Source of the DNA: Nitrosomonadales bacterium
GTDB taxonomy: Bacteria > Pseudomonadota > Gammaproteobacteria > Burkholderiales > Gallionellaceae
Direction of reading: 5' to 3'
Length of the DNA: 64,000 nt
Assembly: GCA_023259055.1 (NCBI GenBank)
Contig: JAHFQZ010000006.1
Location: 1 to 64,000 of the forward strand
The notes beneath the pieces are model-generated. The model saw only the letters and a program-made list of their open reading frames with translations, was not told the origin of the DNA and ran no database searches. Within the stretch, counting starts at the first letter, position 1. Each line of letters opens with the position of its first letter. Shown in pieces: positions 26,315-37,514 of this stretch. The position numbers and the translations under genes are program-made.

Positions 26315-26743
26315 ATGATGCGGATATTAGTTATTTATCTGGCCGCTGCCTTGCTGTTGCTGGGCTGCGCCGGTTCCGGTTCGAAGCCGGGCAGCCCGAA
26401 TGTTGGTGCCGGTTCCCCGGCATGGATACTCAATCCCGACAAACCCGGATATCAGGGAGTGGTGGGTTCGGCGCCGAAACAGGATTGGGGTGGCCGTGAG
26501 GCACAGCGCCGTGTTGCACTGATGAAGGCGCGTCAGGAGTTGGCGCAGATGGTACGCGTTCAGGTGGAATCTACTACACGATCTCAGGTTGAAGAACACG
26601 CTGGCAAGGTCAGTCGCGATTCGGATATCGAGACCAGATTGCAGAGCAGCGTGGCCCTCAGCCTTGACCAGGCGCGCGTCATTGAAGAATGGGTAGATCC
26701 TCAAAGCGGCGAACTCTATCTTTGGCTGGTGACCCCCAAGTAG
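26315..26743 (+). CDS. Second LPP20-like lipoprotein
   Basis: A 142-residue lipoprotein with lipobox LLLLGC (cysteine about residue 18). It contains SPAWILNPDKPGYQGVVGSAP, then a helix GREAQRRVALMKARQELAQMV and a strand VIEEWVDPQSGELYLWLV, the same order as the LPP20-like gene at 23680 but shorter. Last gene of the envelope cluster, followed by a strong terminator at 26774. No gene-specific function is known; an outer-membrane scaffold role is inferred. Confidence 0.78.
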   Translation: MMRILVIYLAAALLLLGCAGSGSKPGSPNVGAGSPAWILNPDKPGYQGVVGSAPKQDWGGREAQRRVALMKARQELAQMVRVQVESTTRSQVEEHAGKVSRDSDIETRLQSSVALSLDQARVIEEWVDPQSGELYLWLVTPK

Positions 26744-26773
26744 AAATGCTTGCTGAAGCGATTAAATTTACCC

Positions 26774-26800
26774 TGGGCAGCTTAGCTGCCCATTTTTTTT
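26774..26800 (+). terminator. Rho-independent terminator of the envelope cluster
   Basis: TGGGCAGC (26774-26781) pairs with GCTGCCCA (26785-26792) around a TTA loop and is followed by eight T (26793-26800). Confidence 0.92.
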
Positions 26801-26918
26801 ACGCCGATCAATTTATTGACTTGTTGTTCCAGAACGCGGCATTACTCGTGCCGGATGGTATGATTAGCGGCTCATAATAAGCTTGATTAATAATATTTTG
26901 CATTGCGATGGTGAACAG

Positions 26919-29540
<2,622 letters not shown>

Positions 29541-29592
29541 TTGGGTGAGTCCGGTCTTACTTGCTGCTCCCGCAAACGGCTGGTTTTGCCAA

Positions 29593-29700
29593 AACCAGCG
29601 ACTCAGTAAGTATAGTTTGCTCGCCTAGCCGAATGGCTATAACCAATGACTTGGCTGTTGTTTTTGGACAGCCTGGTCAGGTGGCTAGTAGTTCCACCAG
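29593..29700 (+). repeat. Two tandem units of a dispersed hairpin repeat
   Basis: Unit 1 (29593-29640) and unit 2 (29641-29700) both begin AACCA, and unit 2 contains CTAGTAGTTCCACCAG. Unit 2 aligns over its whole length with the segment 40879-40937 inside glnE (roughly 80% identical by eye, including GACTTGGCTG and GTGGCTAGTAGTTCCA versus ATGGCTAGTAGTTCCA). It is thus a dispersed element of this genome. Confidence 0.65.
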
Positions 29701-29730
29701 TGGTTTTATCAGTAACGTGTCACAGCGGCA

Positions 29731-29819
29731 CCGGACATGCGATGGCAGACAGCACGCAACCTGAGCATTTACAAGCTGCACTTGGCTCAGTTCATATTGG
29801 GTAAAGACTCGTAACTAAG
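29731..29819 (+). pseudogene. Degenerate copy of the alaS 3' end
   Basis: The segment CCGGACATG-CGATGGCAG-n3-GCACGCAACC and what follows match the last ~80 bp of alaS (29451-29540) at about 75% identity with two single-base gaps. With these restored it would encode PDMAMADSTQPEHLQAAL and a tail SVHNWVKTRN then a stop. It is not expressed as a functional protein. It reads as the remnant of an older alaS end or of a duplication, immediately before the regulator at 29831. Confidence 0.72.
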
Positions 29820-29830
29820 GAGCGATGCAG

Positions 29831-30289
29831 ATGAAATTGTATAGCGCATTGTTGGTCGAGGATGATCCGCTGGTAATAGATATTGCGCGAAGTGCCGCTG
29901 CAGAATTCTGTCACGAATTGGATTTGACTTTCCAGGGAGGTGTTGATGCGGCACTGGGTTGGTTGAGCGGCCGCGTTGCGAAAAATGAACAAATGCCGCA
30001 TATTATTTTGATGGATATGAATTTGCCGAAACTGGACGGTTTGGCGGCACTGCGCACGATGCGCATGTATCCCGCCATGCGGGATATCCCAATAGTGGTG
30101 TTTTCCACTGAATACACTCAGGATGAAGTGTTGATGAGTTATCAGGCTGGCGCAAATAGCTTTGTGGCCAAACCGACTGACCATGTGCAGTTCGGCGAGC
30201 TATTCCGCGAGCAGCTGGCGTACTGGACACGCACGTACCAGCGCAAAATACCTATCGCTGCGAAGGGTGATGCTGCGGGACGAATTTGA
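29831..30289 (+). CDS. Single-domain CheY-like response regulator
   Basis: A 152-residue receiver domain. Acidic pair and phosphoacceptor are visible (LLVEDDPLVIDIA; ILMDMNLPKLDGLAAL, phospho-Asp in MDMN), as well as the conserved Ser/Thr in VVFSTEY and the Lys in FVAKPTD. The domain fills the whole protein apart from a short basic tail (RTYQRKIPIAAKGDAAGRI), resembling Rcp1-like regulators without an output domain, so it probably acts by protein-protein contact. ATG at 29831 gives better spacing from GGAG than the in-frame ATG at 29825. No kinase is adjacent. Confidence 0.85.
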   Translation: MKLYSALLVEDDPLVIDIARSAAAEFCHELDLTFQGGVDAALGWLSGRVAKNEQMPHIILMDMNLPKLDGLAALRTMRMYPAMRDIPIVVFSTEYTQDEVLMSYQAGANSFVAKPTDHVQFGELFREQLAYWTRTYQRKIPIAAKGDAAGRI

Positions 30290-30333
30290 TTGCTGCCCCT
30301 TTTTGAGCGCTGCTCAATTCGCGATTGTTTGAG

Positions 30334-31713
30334 TTAGAACGGCAGTTGCAAATGTGGTGCAGACTGCTGAAATAATCTGCGGAAGTCGTTCTGGATGCGC
30401 TGCAATGCGTCCGTAGTATCCGCCTCAAAGCGCAACACGATCACCGGTGTGGTGTTGCTGGGGCGCGCAAGTCCAAATCCATCTTCATATTCCACACGCA
30501 GCCCATCCAGCGTGATTATTTCTTTCGCATCGGCAAATTTCGCAGTGCGTTGCAATTGAGCCAGCAGCGTGTGGTTCTCTCCTTCGGCAGTATTAATGTG
30601 CAACTCCGGTGTGCAGATCGCGTCCGGCAAAGCGTTCAATGTGGACCCCGGATTCTTTACCTTGCTCAAAATTTCCAGCAGGCGTGCTCCGCTGTAAAGC
30701 CCGTCGTCGAAGCCATACCAGCGTTCCTTGAAAAACATGTGACCGCTCATCTCTCCGGCCAGCAGCGCGCCGGTTTCACGCATTTTGGCCTTGACCAGCG
30801 AATGCCCGGTCTTCCATAACGTCGGTTTGCCCCCGTGCGAGCGTATCCAGCCGAACAGGTTACGCGTGGATTTGACGTCGAAAATAATTTCCGCGCCGGG
30901 GTTGCGGCTCAGCACATCGGCGGCGAACAGCATTAACTGGCGATCCGGGTAGATGATCTTGCCGTCCTTGGTGACCACGCCGAGCCGGTCGCCATCGCCG
31001 TCGAACGCCAGCCCCAGTTCGCTGTCGTTAACGCGTAATGCGGCGATCAGGTCTTCGAGGTTGTGCGGGTCGGACGGGTCGGGATGGTGGTTGGGAAAAT
31101 GCCCGTCCACGTCGCAGTACATTTCCTCGACCTGGCAGCCTAGCTGGCGGTACAAGTTTGCGACGTAAGCACCCGCCACGCCGTTGCCGCAATCCACGGT
31201 GATCTTCATTGGGCGCGCCAGCTTGACATCGGAGACGATGCGAGCGATGTAATCCGAGCTGATGTCGCGCTGGACATAACTGCCGGAACCGTGTGTAAGG
31301 TCGTCCTGTTCGATGCGTGCGCGCAGCTTCTGTATCGTCTCGCCGGACAGCGTTTCTCCGGCCAGCACCATTTTCAGGCCGTTGTAATCCGGCGGGTTGT
31401 GGCTGCCGGTGAGCATCACCGCACAATGGGTCTGTAACTGGTAAGCGGCGAAATACACCATCGGCGTGGCGACGAGCCCTACGTCGATCACGTTGATGCC
31501 GCTTTTCTGGATGCCGCGCGCCAGCGCGGCGATCAGTTCCGGGCCGGACAATCTTCCGTCGCGGCCAATCGCAATTGTGTGTTGACCGCGTGCCGCAGCT
31601 TCCGAACCAAGGGCATGGCCGATGGCCTCCACCACTTCGGCAGTCAGCGACTTGCCGACGATGCCGCGTATGTCATAGGCCTTGAAGATTTCCCTGGGTA
31701 AATTATTTAACAT
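30334..31713 (-). CDS. Phosphomannomutase/phosphoglucomutase
   Basis: A 459-residue alpha-D-phosphohexomutase of the AlgC type. It begins PREIFKAYDIRGIVGKSL; the active-site serine loop is AVMLTGSHNPPDYNGLK (about residues 98-114), the metal loop LAFDGDGDRLGVV (about 238-250), the sugar-binding loop GEMSGHMFFKERW and the phosphate-binding loop FGLARPSNTTPVIVLRFE. It interconverts hexose-1- and hexose-6-phosphates for LPS and exopolysaccharide. The gene is the last of the operon ilvE-zinc finger-waaF-this gene, 14 bp after waaF. AlgC/ManB naming is not fixed here because specificity cannot be read from sequence. Confidence 0.92.
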   Translation of the reverse strand: MLNNLPREIFKAYDIRGIVGKSLTAEVVEAIGHALGSEAAARGQHTIAIGRDGRLSGPELIAALARGIQKSGINVIDVGLVATPMVYFAAYQLQTHCAVMLTGSHNPPDYNGLKMVLAGETLSGETIQKLRARIEQDDLTHGSGSYVQRDISSDYIARIVSDVKLARPMKITVDCGNGVAGAYVANLYRQLGCQVEEMYCDVDGHFPNHHPDPSDPHNLEDLIAALRVNDSELGLAFDGDGDRLGVVTKDGKIIYPDRQLMLFAADVLSRNPGAEIIFDVKSTRNLFGWIRSHGGKPTLWKTGHSLVKAKMRETGALLAGEMSGHMFFKERWYGFDDGLYSGARLLEILSKVKNPGSTLNALPDAICTPELHINTAEGENHTLLAQLQRTAKFADAKEIITLDGLRVEYEDGFGLARPSNTTPVIVLRFEADTTDALQRIQNDFRRLFQQSAPHLQLPF

Positions 31714-31727
31714 GATTCGTTTTGTTT

Positions 31728-32774
31728 TTAAAGGAGAGGGATTAATCTGTCCCAGACCATGTCCGGGGTAAGTTGCATCATGCAGTTGAAATGTACGAGC
31801 GGGCATTCTCGTTCGAAGCAAGGGCTGCACTCGATGTCGAGTTTGATGACCTGTGCATGTGCGGACAGCGGCGGGGTGAACTGCGGGCTGCTGGAGCCGA
31901 ACAATGCCAGCATCGGCCTATCCAGTGCGGCGGCCAGATGCATCAGGCCCGAGTCGTTGCTGATGACTAGCCGCGCGCTGGACAACAGCGCGAGGGCGTC
32001 GCCCAGATCAGTGCTGCCGCACAGGTTGGTACATTGCTCGCCGGCAAGTTGTTTGATTTCTTCAGCGGCATGCTTATCCTTGCCGGAACCGATCAACCAT
32101 ACCGCGTAACCGCGTTGATGCAGGCGTTGTGCGATGTTTGCATAATAGGCCGCCGGCCAGCGCTTGGCGGGGCCGTATTCGGCGCCGGGGCAAAATACCG
32201 CGACGGGTTTGTCCAACGTCAGGCGGGTGCCCGGACATAAGTTTTTCGTATTCAGCTTGTGCAGTGCAGCATTGCGCTGCGCTTCGCTAACTGCCAGTTT
32301 TGGATTTGCCAGAGGGCGCGGTATTTCGCCTTGCGCATCCTCGGCGAGTTGTGCGAAGCGTTCCACCATCAGCGGCAGTTTCTGTTTGTCGAGCTTGCGC
32401 GCATCGTTGAGCAGGATGTAACGTGACTCGCCGACAAAGCCGGTACGCTGTGGTATGCGCGCAAAAAATGGTACGAGCGCTGACTTCCATGAGTTGGGCA
32501 GCACGATGGCCTGGTCGTAGCGAGTGGCGCGCAGTTGTTTGCCGAGCCGGTAGCGCGCCGCCAATTGCAGTGCGCCGTGCGGGAACGGGTTGATGATGAC
32601 TTCATGCACTTCCGGCATCTGACGCAACAATTTCTCCGTCCACGGCGGGGCGAGCACGTCGATGCGGCAACCGGGATGGCGTTGCCCGAGGCGCGTCAGC
32701 ATCGGCTGCATCAACATGCAGTCGCCTACCCAACTGGGGCCGACAATCAATATTTTGTATGCGGTATTAGACAT
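31728..32774 (-). CDS. waaF: Lipopolysaccharide heptosyltransferase II
   Basis: A 348-residue GT9 glycosyltransferase. N-terminal KILIVGPSWVGDCMLMQPML is the acceptor-binding start typical of WaaF, and the C-terminal half has ICxxE-type features: FCPGAEYGPAKRWPAAYYA, LISNDSGLMHLAAAL-like (LVISNDSGLMHLAAALD) and LFGSSSPQFTPPLS. WaaF adds the second heptose to the LPS inner core at the cytoplasmic face. ATG at 32774 (MSNTAYK) was chosen over a longer frame that overlaps the zinc-finger gene. No strong ribosome binding site is visible. Confidence 0.92.
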   Translation of the reverse strand: MSNTAYKILIVGPSWVGDCMLMQPMLTRLGQRHPGCRIDVLAPPWTEKLLRQMPEVHEVIINPFPHGALQLAARYRLGKQLRATRYDQAIVLPNSWKSALVPFFARIPQRTGFVGESRYILLNDARKLDKQKLPLMVERFAQLAEDAQGEIPRPLANPKLAVSEAQRNAALHKLNTKNLCPGTRLTLDKPVAVFCPGAEYGPAKRWPAAYYANIAQRLHQRGYAVWLIGSGKDKHAAEEIKQLAGEQCTNLCGSTDLGDALALLSSARLVISNDSGLMHLAAALDRPMLALFGSSSPQFTPPLSAHAQVIKLDIECSPCFERECPLVHFNCMMQLTPDMVWDRLIPLL

Positions 32775-32823
32775 CTGCAGTGTGCGTTTCACGCACCATA
32801 CGTGAACCGGAGCTTGCATCGAG

Positions 32824-33051
32824 CTAGTGATGCGCCTTGGGCAATTCACCCTTGAATTTATACAAGGTGCTGCAATACGGGCAACGTGCTTCGCCGCCAT
32901 GATCAAGTGGAATGGACACTCTCGGGTGGGCACTCCACAAACTCATGTTCGGCATTGGGCAGGACAACGGCAAATCGTCAGCGGTTACCTCGATATAACG
33001 CTGATTGATGTCTTGCCGGTGCCGGGACAAAAGTTTTTCGTCTTCGCTCAC
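32824..33051 (-). CDS. CHCC zinc-finger small protein
   Basis: A 75-residue protein with the CHCC zinc-finger signature: Cys in LSCPMPNM, His in SAHPRVSIPL and CPYC near the C-terminus (ARCPYCSTLYKF). These proteins are related to a mitochondrial complex I subunit (NDUFS6/zf-CHCC). In betaproteobacteria it is commonly encoded between ilvE and waaF as here. The start codon is GTG with AGGAG 6 bp upstream. Function in bacteria is unclear. It starts 9 bp after the ilvE stop. Confidence 0.88.
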   Translation of the reverse strand: MSEDEKLLSRHRQDINQRYIEVTADDLPLSCPMPNMSLWSAHPRVSIPLDHGGEARCPYCSTLYKFKGELPKAHH

Positions 33052-33060
33052 GAGATTCTC

Positions 33061-33981
33061 CTAAATATGGCTCAGCCAGCCGCTATGCTGCGGGTGTTTG
33101 CCCGCTACGCAATCAAAAAAAGCCTGTTGCAATTTGGTGGTAACCGGTCCGCGCGAACCGCTGCCGATGGTACGGCGATCGAGTTCGCGGATCGGAGTAA
33201 CTTCTGCAGCAGTACCGGTGAAAAAGGCTTCCTCGGCACAATAAATTTCGTCGCGGGTGATACGCTTCTCGATAACTTCGATGCCCATTTCCCTGGCGAG
33301 CGTGATGACGGAATCGCGTGTGATGCCTTCCAGACAGGAAGTCAGATCGGGCGTATACAGCTTGTCTTTTTTGACGATAAAAATATTTTCCCCTGCACCT
33401 TCCGCGACGTAGCCGTCCACGTCAAGCAACAGCGCTTCGTCGTAGTTGTCGTTAGCGGCTTCATGATGCGCCAATATCGAGTTGGTGTAAGTCGTCACCG
33501 ATTTGGCGCGGCACATGTTTATGTTGACGTGATGGCGAGTAAAGCTGGAAGTCTTGACGCGGATGCCTTTTTGCATGCCATCGTCACCCAGATATGCACC
33601 CCATGGCCAAGCGGCAATGGCGACATGAGTGGAAAGCGTTGTGGCGGCGATGCCCATCGCTTCCGAGCCGTAAAACACAATCGGGCGGATATAGCAGGAT
33701 TCCAGTTTGTTGACGCGCACCACTTCACGGTGCGCCTCGATGATGGTCGCTTTGTCCCAGGGCATTTTCATCTGGAAGATATGCGCGGAATTGAACAGCC
33801 TGTCGGTGTGTTCCTGCAAACGGAAAATTGCCGTGCCCTTGGCGGTCTTGTAAGCGCGCAGGCCTTCAAACACGCCCATACCGTAATGCAAAGTGTGGGT
33901 CAGTACATGGGTAGTGGCATCGCGCCAGGGAACAAGCTTGCCGTCATACCAGATAAAGCCGTCGCGGTCGGACATCGACAT
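33061..33981 (-). CDS. ilvE: Branched-chain amino acid aminotransferase
   Basis: A 306-residue PLP-dependent fold-type IV aminotransferase. Visible are WYDGKLVPWRDATTHVLTHTLHYGMGVFEGLRAY, the active-site lysine region in RAKSVTTYTNSILAHHEA, YVAEGAGENIFIV (PLP phosphate region) and a final FFTGTAAEVTPIREL loop. Length fits E. coli IlvE (309). It transaminates Leu, Ile and Val with 2-oxoglutarate. ATG at 33981 with AGGA 8 bp upstream. First gene of an operon continuing to the zinc-finger protein, waaF and the phosphomutase. Confidence 0.94.
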   Translation of the reverse strand: MSMSDRDGFIWYDGKLVPWRDATTHVLTHTLHYGMGVFEGLRAYKTAKGTAIFRLQEHTDRLFNSAHIFQMKMPWDKATIIEAHREVVRVNKLESCYIRPIVFYGSEAMGIAATTLSTHVAIAAWPWGAYLGDDGMQKGIRVKTSSFTRHHVNINMCRAKSVTTYTNSILAHHEAANDNYDEALLLDVDGYVAEGAGENIFIVKKDKLYTPDLTSCLEGITRDSVITLAREMGIEVIEKRITRDEIYCAEEAFFTGTAAEVTPIRELDRRTIGSGSRGPVTTKLQQAFFDCVAGKHPQHSGWLSHI

Positions 33982-34190
33982 AATGGGATTCCTTTGAAGG
34001 TGGGTCAATTGCAAAGCGCGAATTCTAACGCTTTCCAGCCGACTTATGAAGAAGCAGTGTTAAATTACCCGGGCTGTTCGGCGCATTTCATTTATGGCTA
34101 ATTTTTACGACTAATTCGGGTATGATAACAGCCTAAGTAAAATCAATAGTTAAGGGATTAATTCTTAACGATACTTGTTGAAAAATCAAA

Positions 34191-35498
34191 ATGATAAATC
34201 TTCCCGAAGAGACAACATATAAACAAGAGGACAAATTACGTAGGGATTTGTTGATTTTTGCCTGCGCCTTCATGAATCTGGCGGTGGTGTTGTGGCTTGC
34301 TATTTACTGGATTATGGGATTGCATTTTTCAGCCAATGTCCCCTTGATTTACCAGTTGGTTTCGGTCGCATCGCTGGTGCACTTTCTTAAAACCAGGAAA
34401 TTTGAAGTATTCCGTTTCGTGCAGCTGAGTTTATTCCTGTTTGTTCCGTTCATCATGCAATGGAGCATCGGTAGTGCGGTCACTTCCAGCGGCGTGATGC
34501 TTTGGGCGTTGCTCGCACCTATAGGTGCGCTGGTTGTTTCAGGCTGGCGCGACTCCATTCCCTGGTTTATCGCTTACATCGTGATGACGGTGGTATCAGG
34601 ATTCTTCGATTTCTATCTGGGTTCTGGTGGCGATACCGGATTGTCGATGAAAACCATCGGCTTCTTTTTTGCGCTCAATTTTGCCGCAATGTCTTCTATC
34701 CTGTATTTTTTGGTGCGCTACTTCGTCGTGGAGATGGATAACATCAAAAACCAACTCGATCAGCAGCATCAGCTATTGGCCGAGGAGCAAAAAAAATCCG
34801 AGCGAGTGTTGCTAAACGTGTTACCGAACAGCATTGCGCAACGCCTGAAAAATAATGCTGGATTAATCGCAGATGGACATGCGGATGTGACGGTAATGTT
34901 TGCTGATCTGGTGAATTTCACTCAGCTGACTGAATCGCTATCACCGGAGCAAATGGTAGGTTTGTTGAATACCATCTTTTCCAGTTTCGATGATTTATGT
35001 GAAAAATATGGCGTGGAAAAGATCAAGACAATAGGGGATGCCTATATGGTGGTGGGAGGGTTAAATCGCGAGAATGCCAATTACACCAGTGATATTGCAG
35101 ACTTGGCTTTGGAAATGCGCCAGACTGTGAATACGCATCCAGATTTGTCCAGGTTCAAGTTGGGTATACACACCGGTATTGCCACCGGACCAGTGGTCGC
35201 CGGTGTGATTGGCACCAAACGTTTCATCTACGATTTGTGGGGTGACACGGTGAACGTTGCCAGTCGTTTAACCGATGAGGCGGTGCAGGATGTGATTCAG
35301 GTGGACAGGATGACCTACAACCGGATCCGGCATGAATATGTCTTCGAGCCGCCCGCCACTGTACACGTCAAAGGCAAAGGAGAGATGGTTATGTACCGCC
35401 TCACCGCGCGACTGGGTGATGACAAACATCAATCCAGCTTTTCAGGAAGTCCTGGCTCCAATCCTTACCAAAGCGTTTCCGGGCAGCTATCCTCATAA
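34191..35498 (+). CDS. Class III adenylate/guanylate cyclase with membrane sensor
   Basis: A 435-residue membrane cyclase. Six N-terminal membrane helices (about residues 20-190) precede a coiled region (IKNQLDQQHQLLAEEQKKSERVLLNVLP) and a cyclase homology domain (about 215-395): metal-binding Asp in VMFADLVNFTQLTE and KTIGDAYMVVGG, and transition-state Asn/Arg in YDLWGDTVNVASRL. The Lys and Asp/Thr positions (KTIGDAY; LWGDTV) fit adenylate rather than guanylate specificity, but this is inference. A palindrome GTTAAG-N9-CTTAAC (34149-34169) lies about 22 bp before the ATG, with no clear Shine-Dalgarno. It converges with the hybrid kinase gene, six bases apart. Confidence 0.87.
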   Translation: MINLPEETTYKQEDKLRRDLLIFACAFMNLAVVLWLAIYWIMGLHFSANVPLIYQLVSVASLVHFLKTRKFEVFRFVQLSLFLFVPFIMQWSIGSAVTSSGVMLWALLAPIGALVVSGWRDSIPWFIAYIVMTVVSGFFDFYLGSGGDTGLSMKTIGFFFALNFAAMSSILYFLVRYFVVEMDNIKNQLDQQHQLLAEEQKKSERVLLNVLPNSIAQRLKNNAGLIADGHADVTVMFADLVNFTQLTESLSPEQMVGLLNTIFSSFDDLCEKYGVEKIKTIGDAYMVVGGLNRENANYTSDIADLALEMRQTVNTHPDLSRFKLGIHTGIATGPVVAGVIGTKRFIYDLWGDTVNVASRLTDEAVQDVIQVDRMTYNRIRHEYVFEPPATVHVKGKGEMVMYRLTARLGDDKHQSSFSGSPGSNPYQSVSGQLSS

Positions 35499-35504
35499 TT
35501 TCCT

Positions 35505-37514
35505 TCAGGTCGTTCCCTCCAGAGCTTCCATTAAGCCACGGTACAGCTGGCTAGGCGAGACGGGTTTGTGCAGTAAAGGTATGCCGCTGGCCTGCGCTTC
35601 GCGTAGCCGTTCAGGGGCCGTGTCACCGGTAATCAGCAGGGCCGGTAAAGCATTTCCCAACAATGTGCGCAAGGCGGCAATGGCTTCCGCCCCGGTACGC
35701 TGCTCACGCAGACGGTAATCGCTGACTACCACGTCCGGCGTATGAGAGAGCGCCAATGCCAATGCCTCTTCAATGGATTCAACTGCCTCACATTCACAGC
35801 CCCAATTACGCAGCAAATGGAGCATGGCCGCGCGCACGGTTTCATCATCGTCAATCACCAGTACGCGTATGTTGAGTGTATCTGAATTGCCGCGCATAAC
35901 GGCAGGTCCCTTGATAGGCAAGGCCGCAGCAGCGATTGGTAATGTCAGCCGGAAAACGCTGCCACGTAGCGGTTTGGAAACCAATGACAAGCCATGATTC
36001 AGCGTACGAGCCAATCCGTCTGAGATCGCCAGTCCCAAGCCCAAGCCTTTGCGTGAATCCCGTTCAGGATTACCCAGTTGGTGAAATTCCCGAAACACTT
36101 CCTGCTGGTGTGCAGGCTCAATGCCGATGCCGGTGTCCCATACCTCCAGTACAGCCTGGTTGCCGCGCCGCCGGCAGGCTACCAGCACGCCACCGAGTTC
36201 GGTGTAGCGAATCGCGTTTGATAGCAGGTTGCGCAGGATCAATTCTACCAACATCGGGTCGGACTGCGCCGCCAGATCGGTCTCTCGCGAACGGTATACC
36301 AAGCCCTTCGCATCGGCCTGTGGCGCGAATTCGTTTTCAATCTTGTTAAACAAGGGCTGCAATAAAAACGGTTGTATTTGCGGCTTGACTACGCCTGCTT
36401 CGATGCGCGAAAAATCGAGCAGCGTATTGAGCATCTCCCCCGAAGCGTCCAAAGCGGTGCGCGCGCTGGAGAGCAGAACGCGCTGGTAGGGGGTAAGTTC
36501 AGTGCGCGAAAGCACACCCAAAAACAAGCCTTGTGCGTGAATCGGCTGGCGCAAATCATGACTGGCAGCAGCAAGAAATCTGGATTTGGCGATATTGGCA
36601 TGCTCAGCTTTGTGCTGTGCTACCTCAGCGAGCTGCTTGGCCTGTATCACTTGGGAAGTGCGTTCTTCTACCAGATACTGCAGGTTGGTGCTTTCTTTTT
36701 GCAGTTCTGCCGTCATTTCGTTAATGCCGTGCGCCAGAATATCCAGTTCGGCTATACGGCTGGACTCCGCAACGCGAGTTTCAAGGCTGCCTTGCCCAAT
36801 TTTCTGTACGGCATTACTCAGCAAGCTGACTGGATTAGTGATATGGCGGCTGGTTAAATGAACGAGATAAAGGATCAATACCAAAAATATCGTAGTTGCG
36901 GCAATTGTGTACCAAAGCAACTCCGACTTGAGCATTTCTGTGCGTGCCCTGCTCATTTCTATAATGACTGTACCCGCCGTCTTTACAGGAAGCACGGATA
37001 TGTATTCATCCAGTAACACATTTTCCGGAACGATTTGCTGGTATATCAATAGGCTTTCACCGATGTTCTGGATTGTGGGAGGTGAATTGCCACGCTCGCT
37101 GGTTTGAACCGCTTCCGCTTGGCTGTCCTGATTGGCTGGCGTTAACGCGGTTTGGCTCAGGTCGACTGATGGCGCCAATTTTATGTTGGCGAGCATATTT
37201 CTCGCTGTATCGGAAAATTCACCTTCCTCGATCAAGTTTTGTGATGCCGCATTCAGAATCATTAACCCGCGCACATCTGGCTGCTGGAGGGCGGCATCCG
37301 CAATTTTTCTTATGAACAATTGATTATTGGAGATCACGCCGTATTCGCTGCTGGTTGCAAGCTGCCGGGAAATGAATTGGCCGCGCTCTATCAGGTCATG
37401 ATCAAAATCGGAAAAACGATCAAGCAGGAAATACGATTCCAGACTGATAGCCAAAACGATTAATGGAAAGAGTGTAATCCATGAAACATATTGGCGAATG
37501 CTATAACGCTTCAT
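35505..37514 (-). CDS. Hybrid sensor histidine kinase with C-terminal receiver
   Basis: A 669-residue membrane kinase. N-terminal membrane helix (residues 12-30, ITLFPLIVLAISLESYFLL), a periplasmic sensor of about 150 residues, a second helix (about 203-222), a HAMP domain (HITNPVSLLSNAVQKIGQGSLE), a coiled linker, the HisKA phospho-box FLAAASHDLRQPIHAQGLF, ATPase boxes (LRNLLSNAIRY, VWDTGIGIEP, GLGLGLAIS) and a receiver (IRVLVIDDDETVR; VVVSDYRLRE; LLHKPVS). The HisKA box with H-D-L-R-Q-P is of the hybrid type common beside NarL regulators. The NarL-like regulator at 37926-38525 is the likely partner. The intervening gap holds an FNR-like site. Confidence 0.9.
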   Translation of the reverse strand: MKRYSIRQYVSWITLFPLIVLAISLESYFLLDRFSDFDHDLIERGQFISRQLATSSEYGVISNNQLFIRKIADAALQQPDVRGLMILNAASQNLIEEGEFSDTARNMLANIKLAPSVDLSQTALTPANQDSQAEAVQTSERGNSPPTIQNIGESLLIYQQIVPENVLLDEYISVLPVKTAGTVIIEMSRARTEMLKSELLWYTIAATTIFLVLILYLVHLTSRHITNPVSLLSNAVQKIGQGSLETRVAESSRIAELDILAHGINEMTAELQKESTNLQYLVEERTSQVIQAKQLAEVAQHKAEHANIAKSRFLAAASHDLRQPIHAQGLFLGVLSRTELTPYQRVLLSSARTALDASGEMLNTLLDFSRIEAGVVKPQIQPFLLQPLFNKIENEFAPQADAKGLVYRSRETDLAAQSDPMLVELILRNLLSNAIRYTELGGVLVACRRRGNQAVLEVWDTGIGIEPAHQQEVFREFHQLGNPERDSRKGLGLGLAISDGLARTLNHGLSLVSKPLRGSVFRLTLPIAAAALPIKGPAVMRGNSDTLNIRVLVIDDDETVRAAMLHLLRNWGCECEAVESIEEALALALSHTPDVVVSDYRLREQRTGAEAIAALRTLLGNALPALLITGDTAPERLREAQASGIPLLHKPVSPSQLYRGLMEALEGTT

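Noticed and set aside
30304..30320. TTGAGC-GCT-GCTCAA hairpin between the CheY-like gene and the phosphomutase
   Set aside because: No T-tract in either direction, so not called a terminator.
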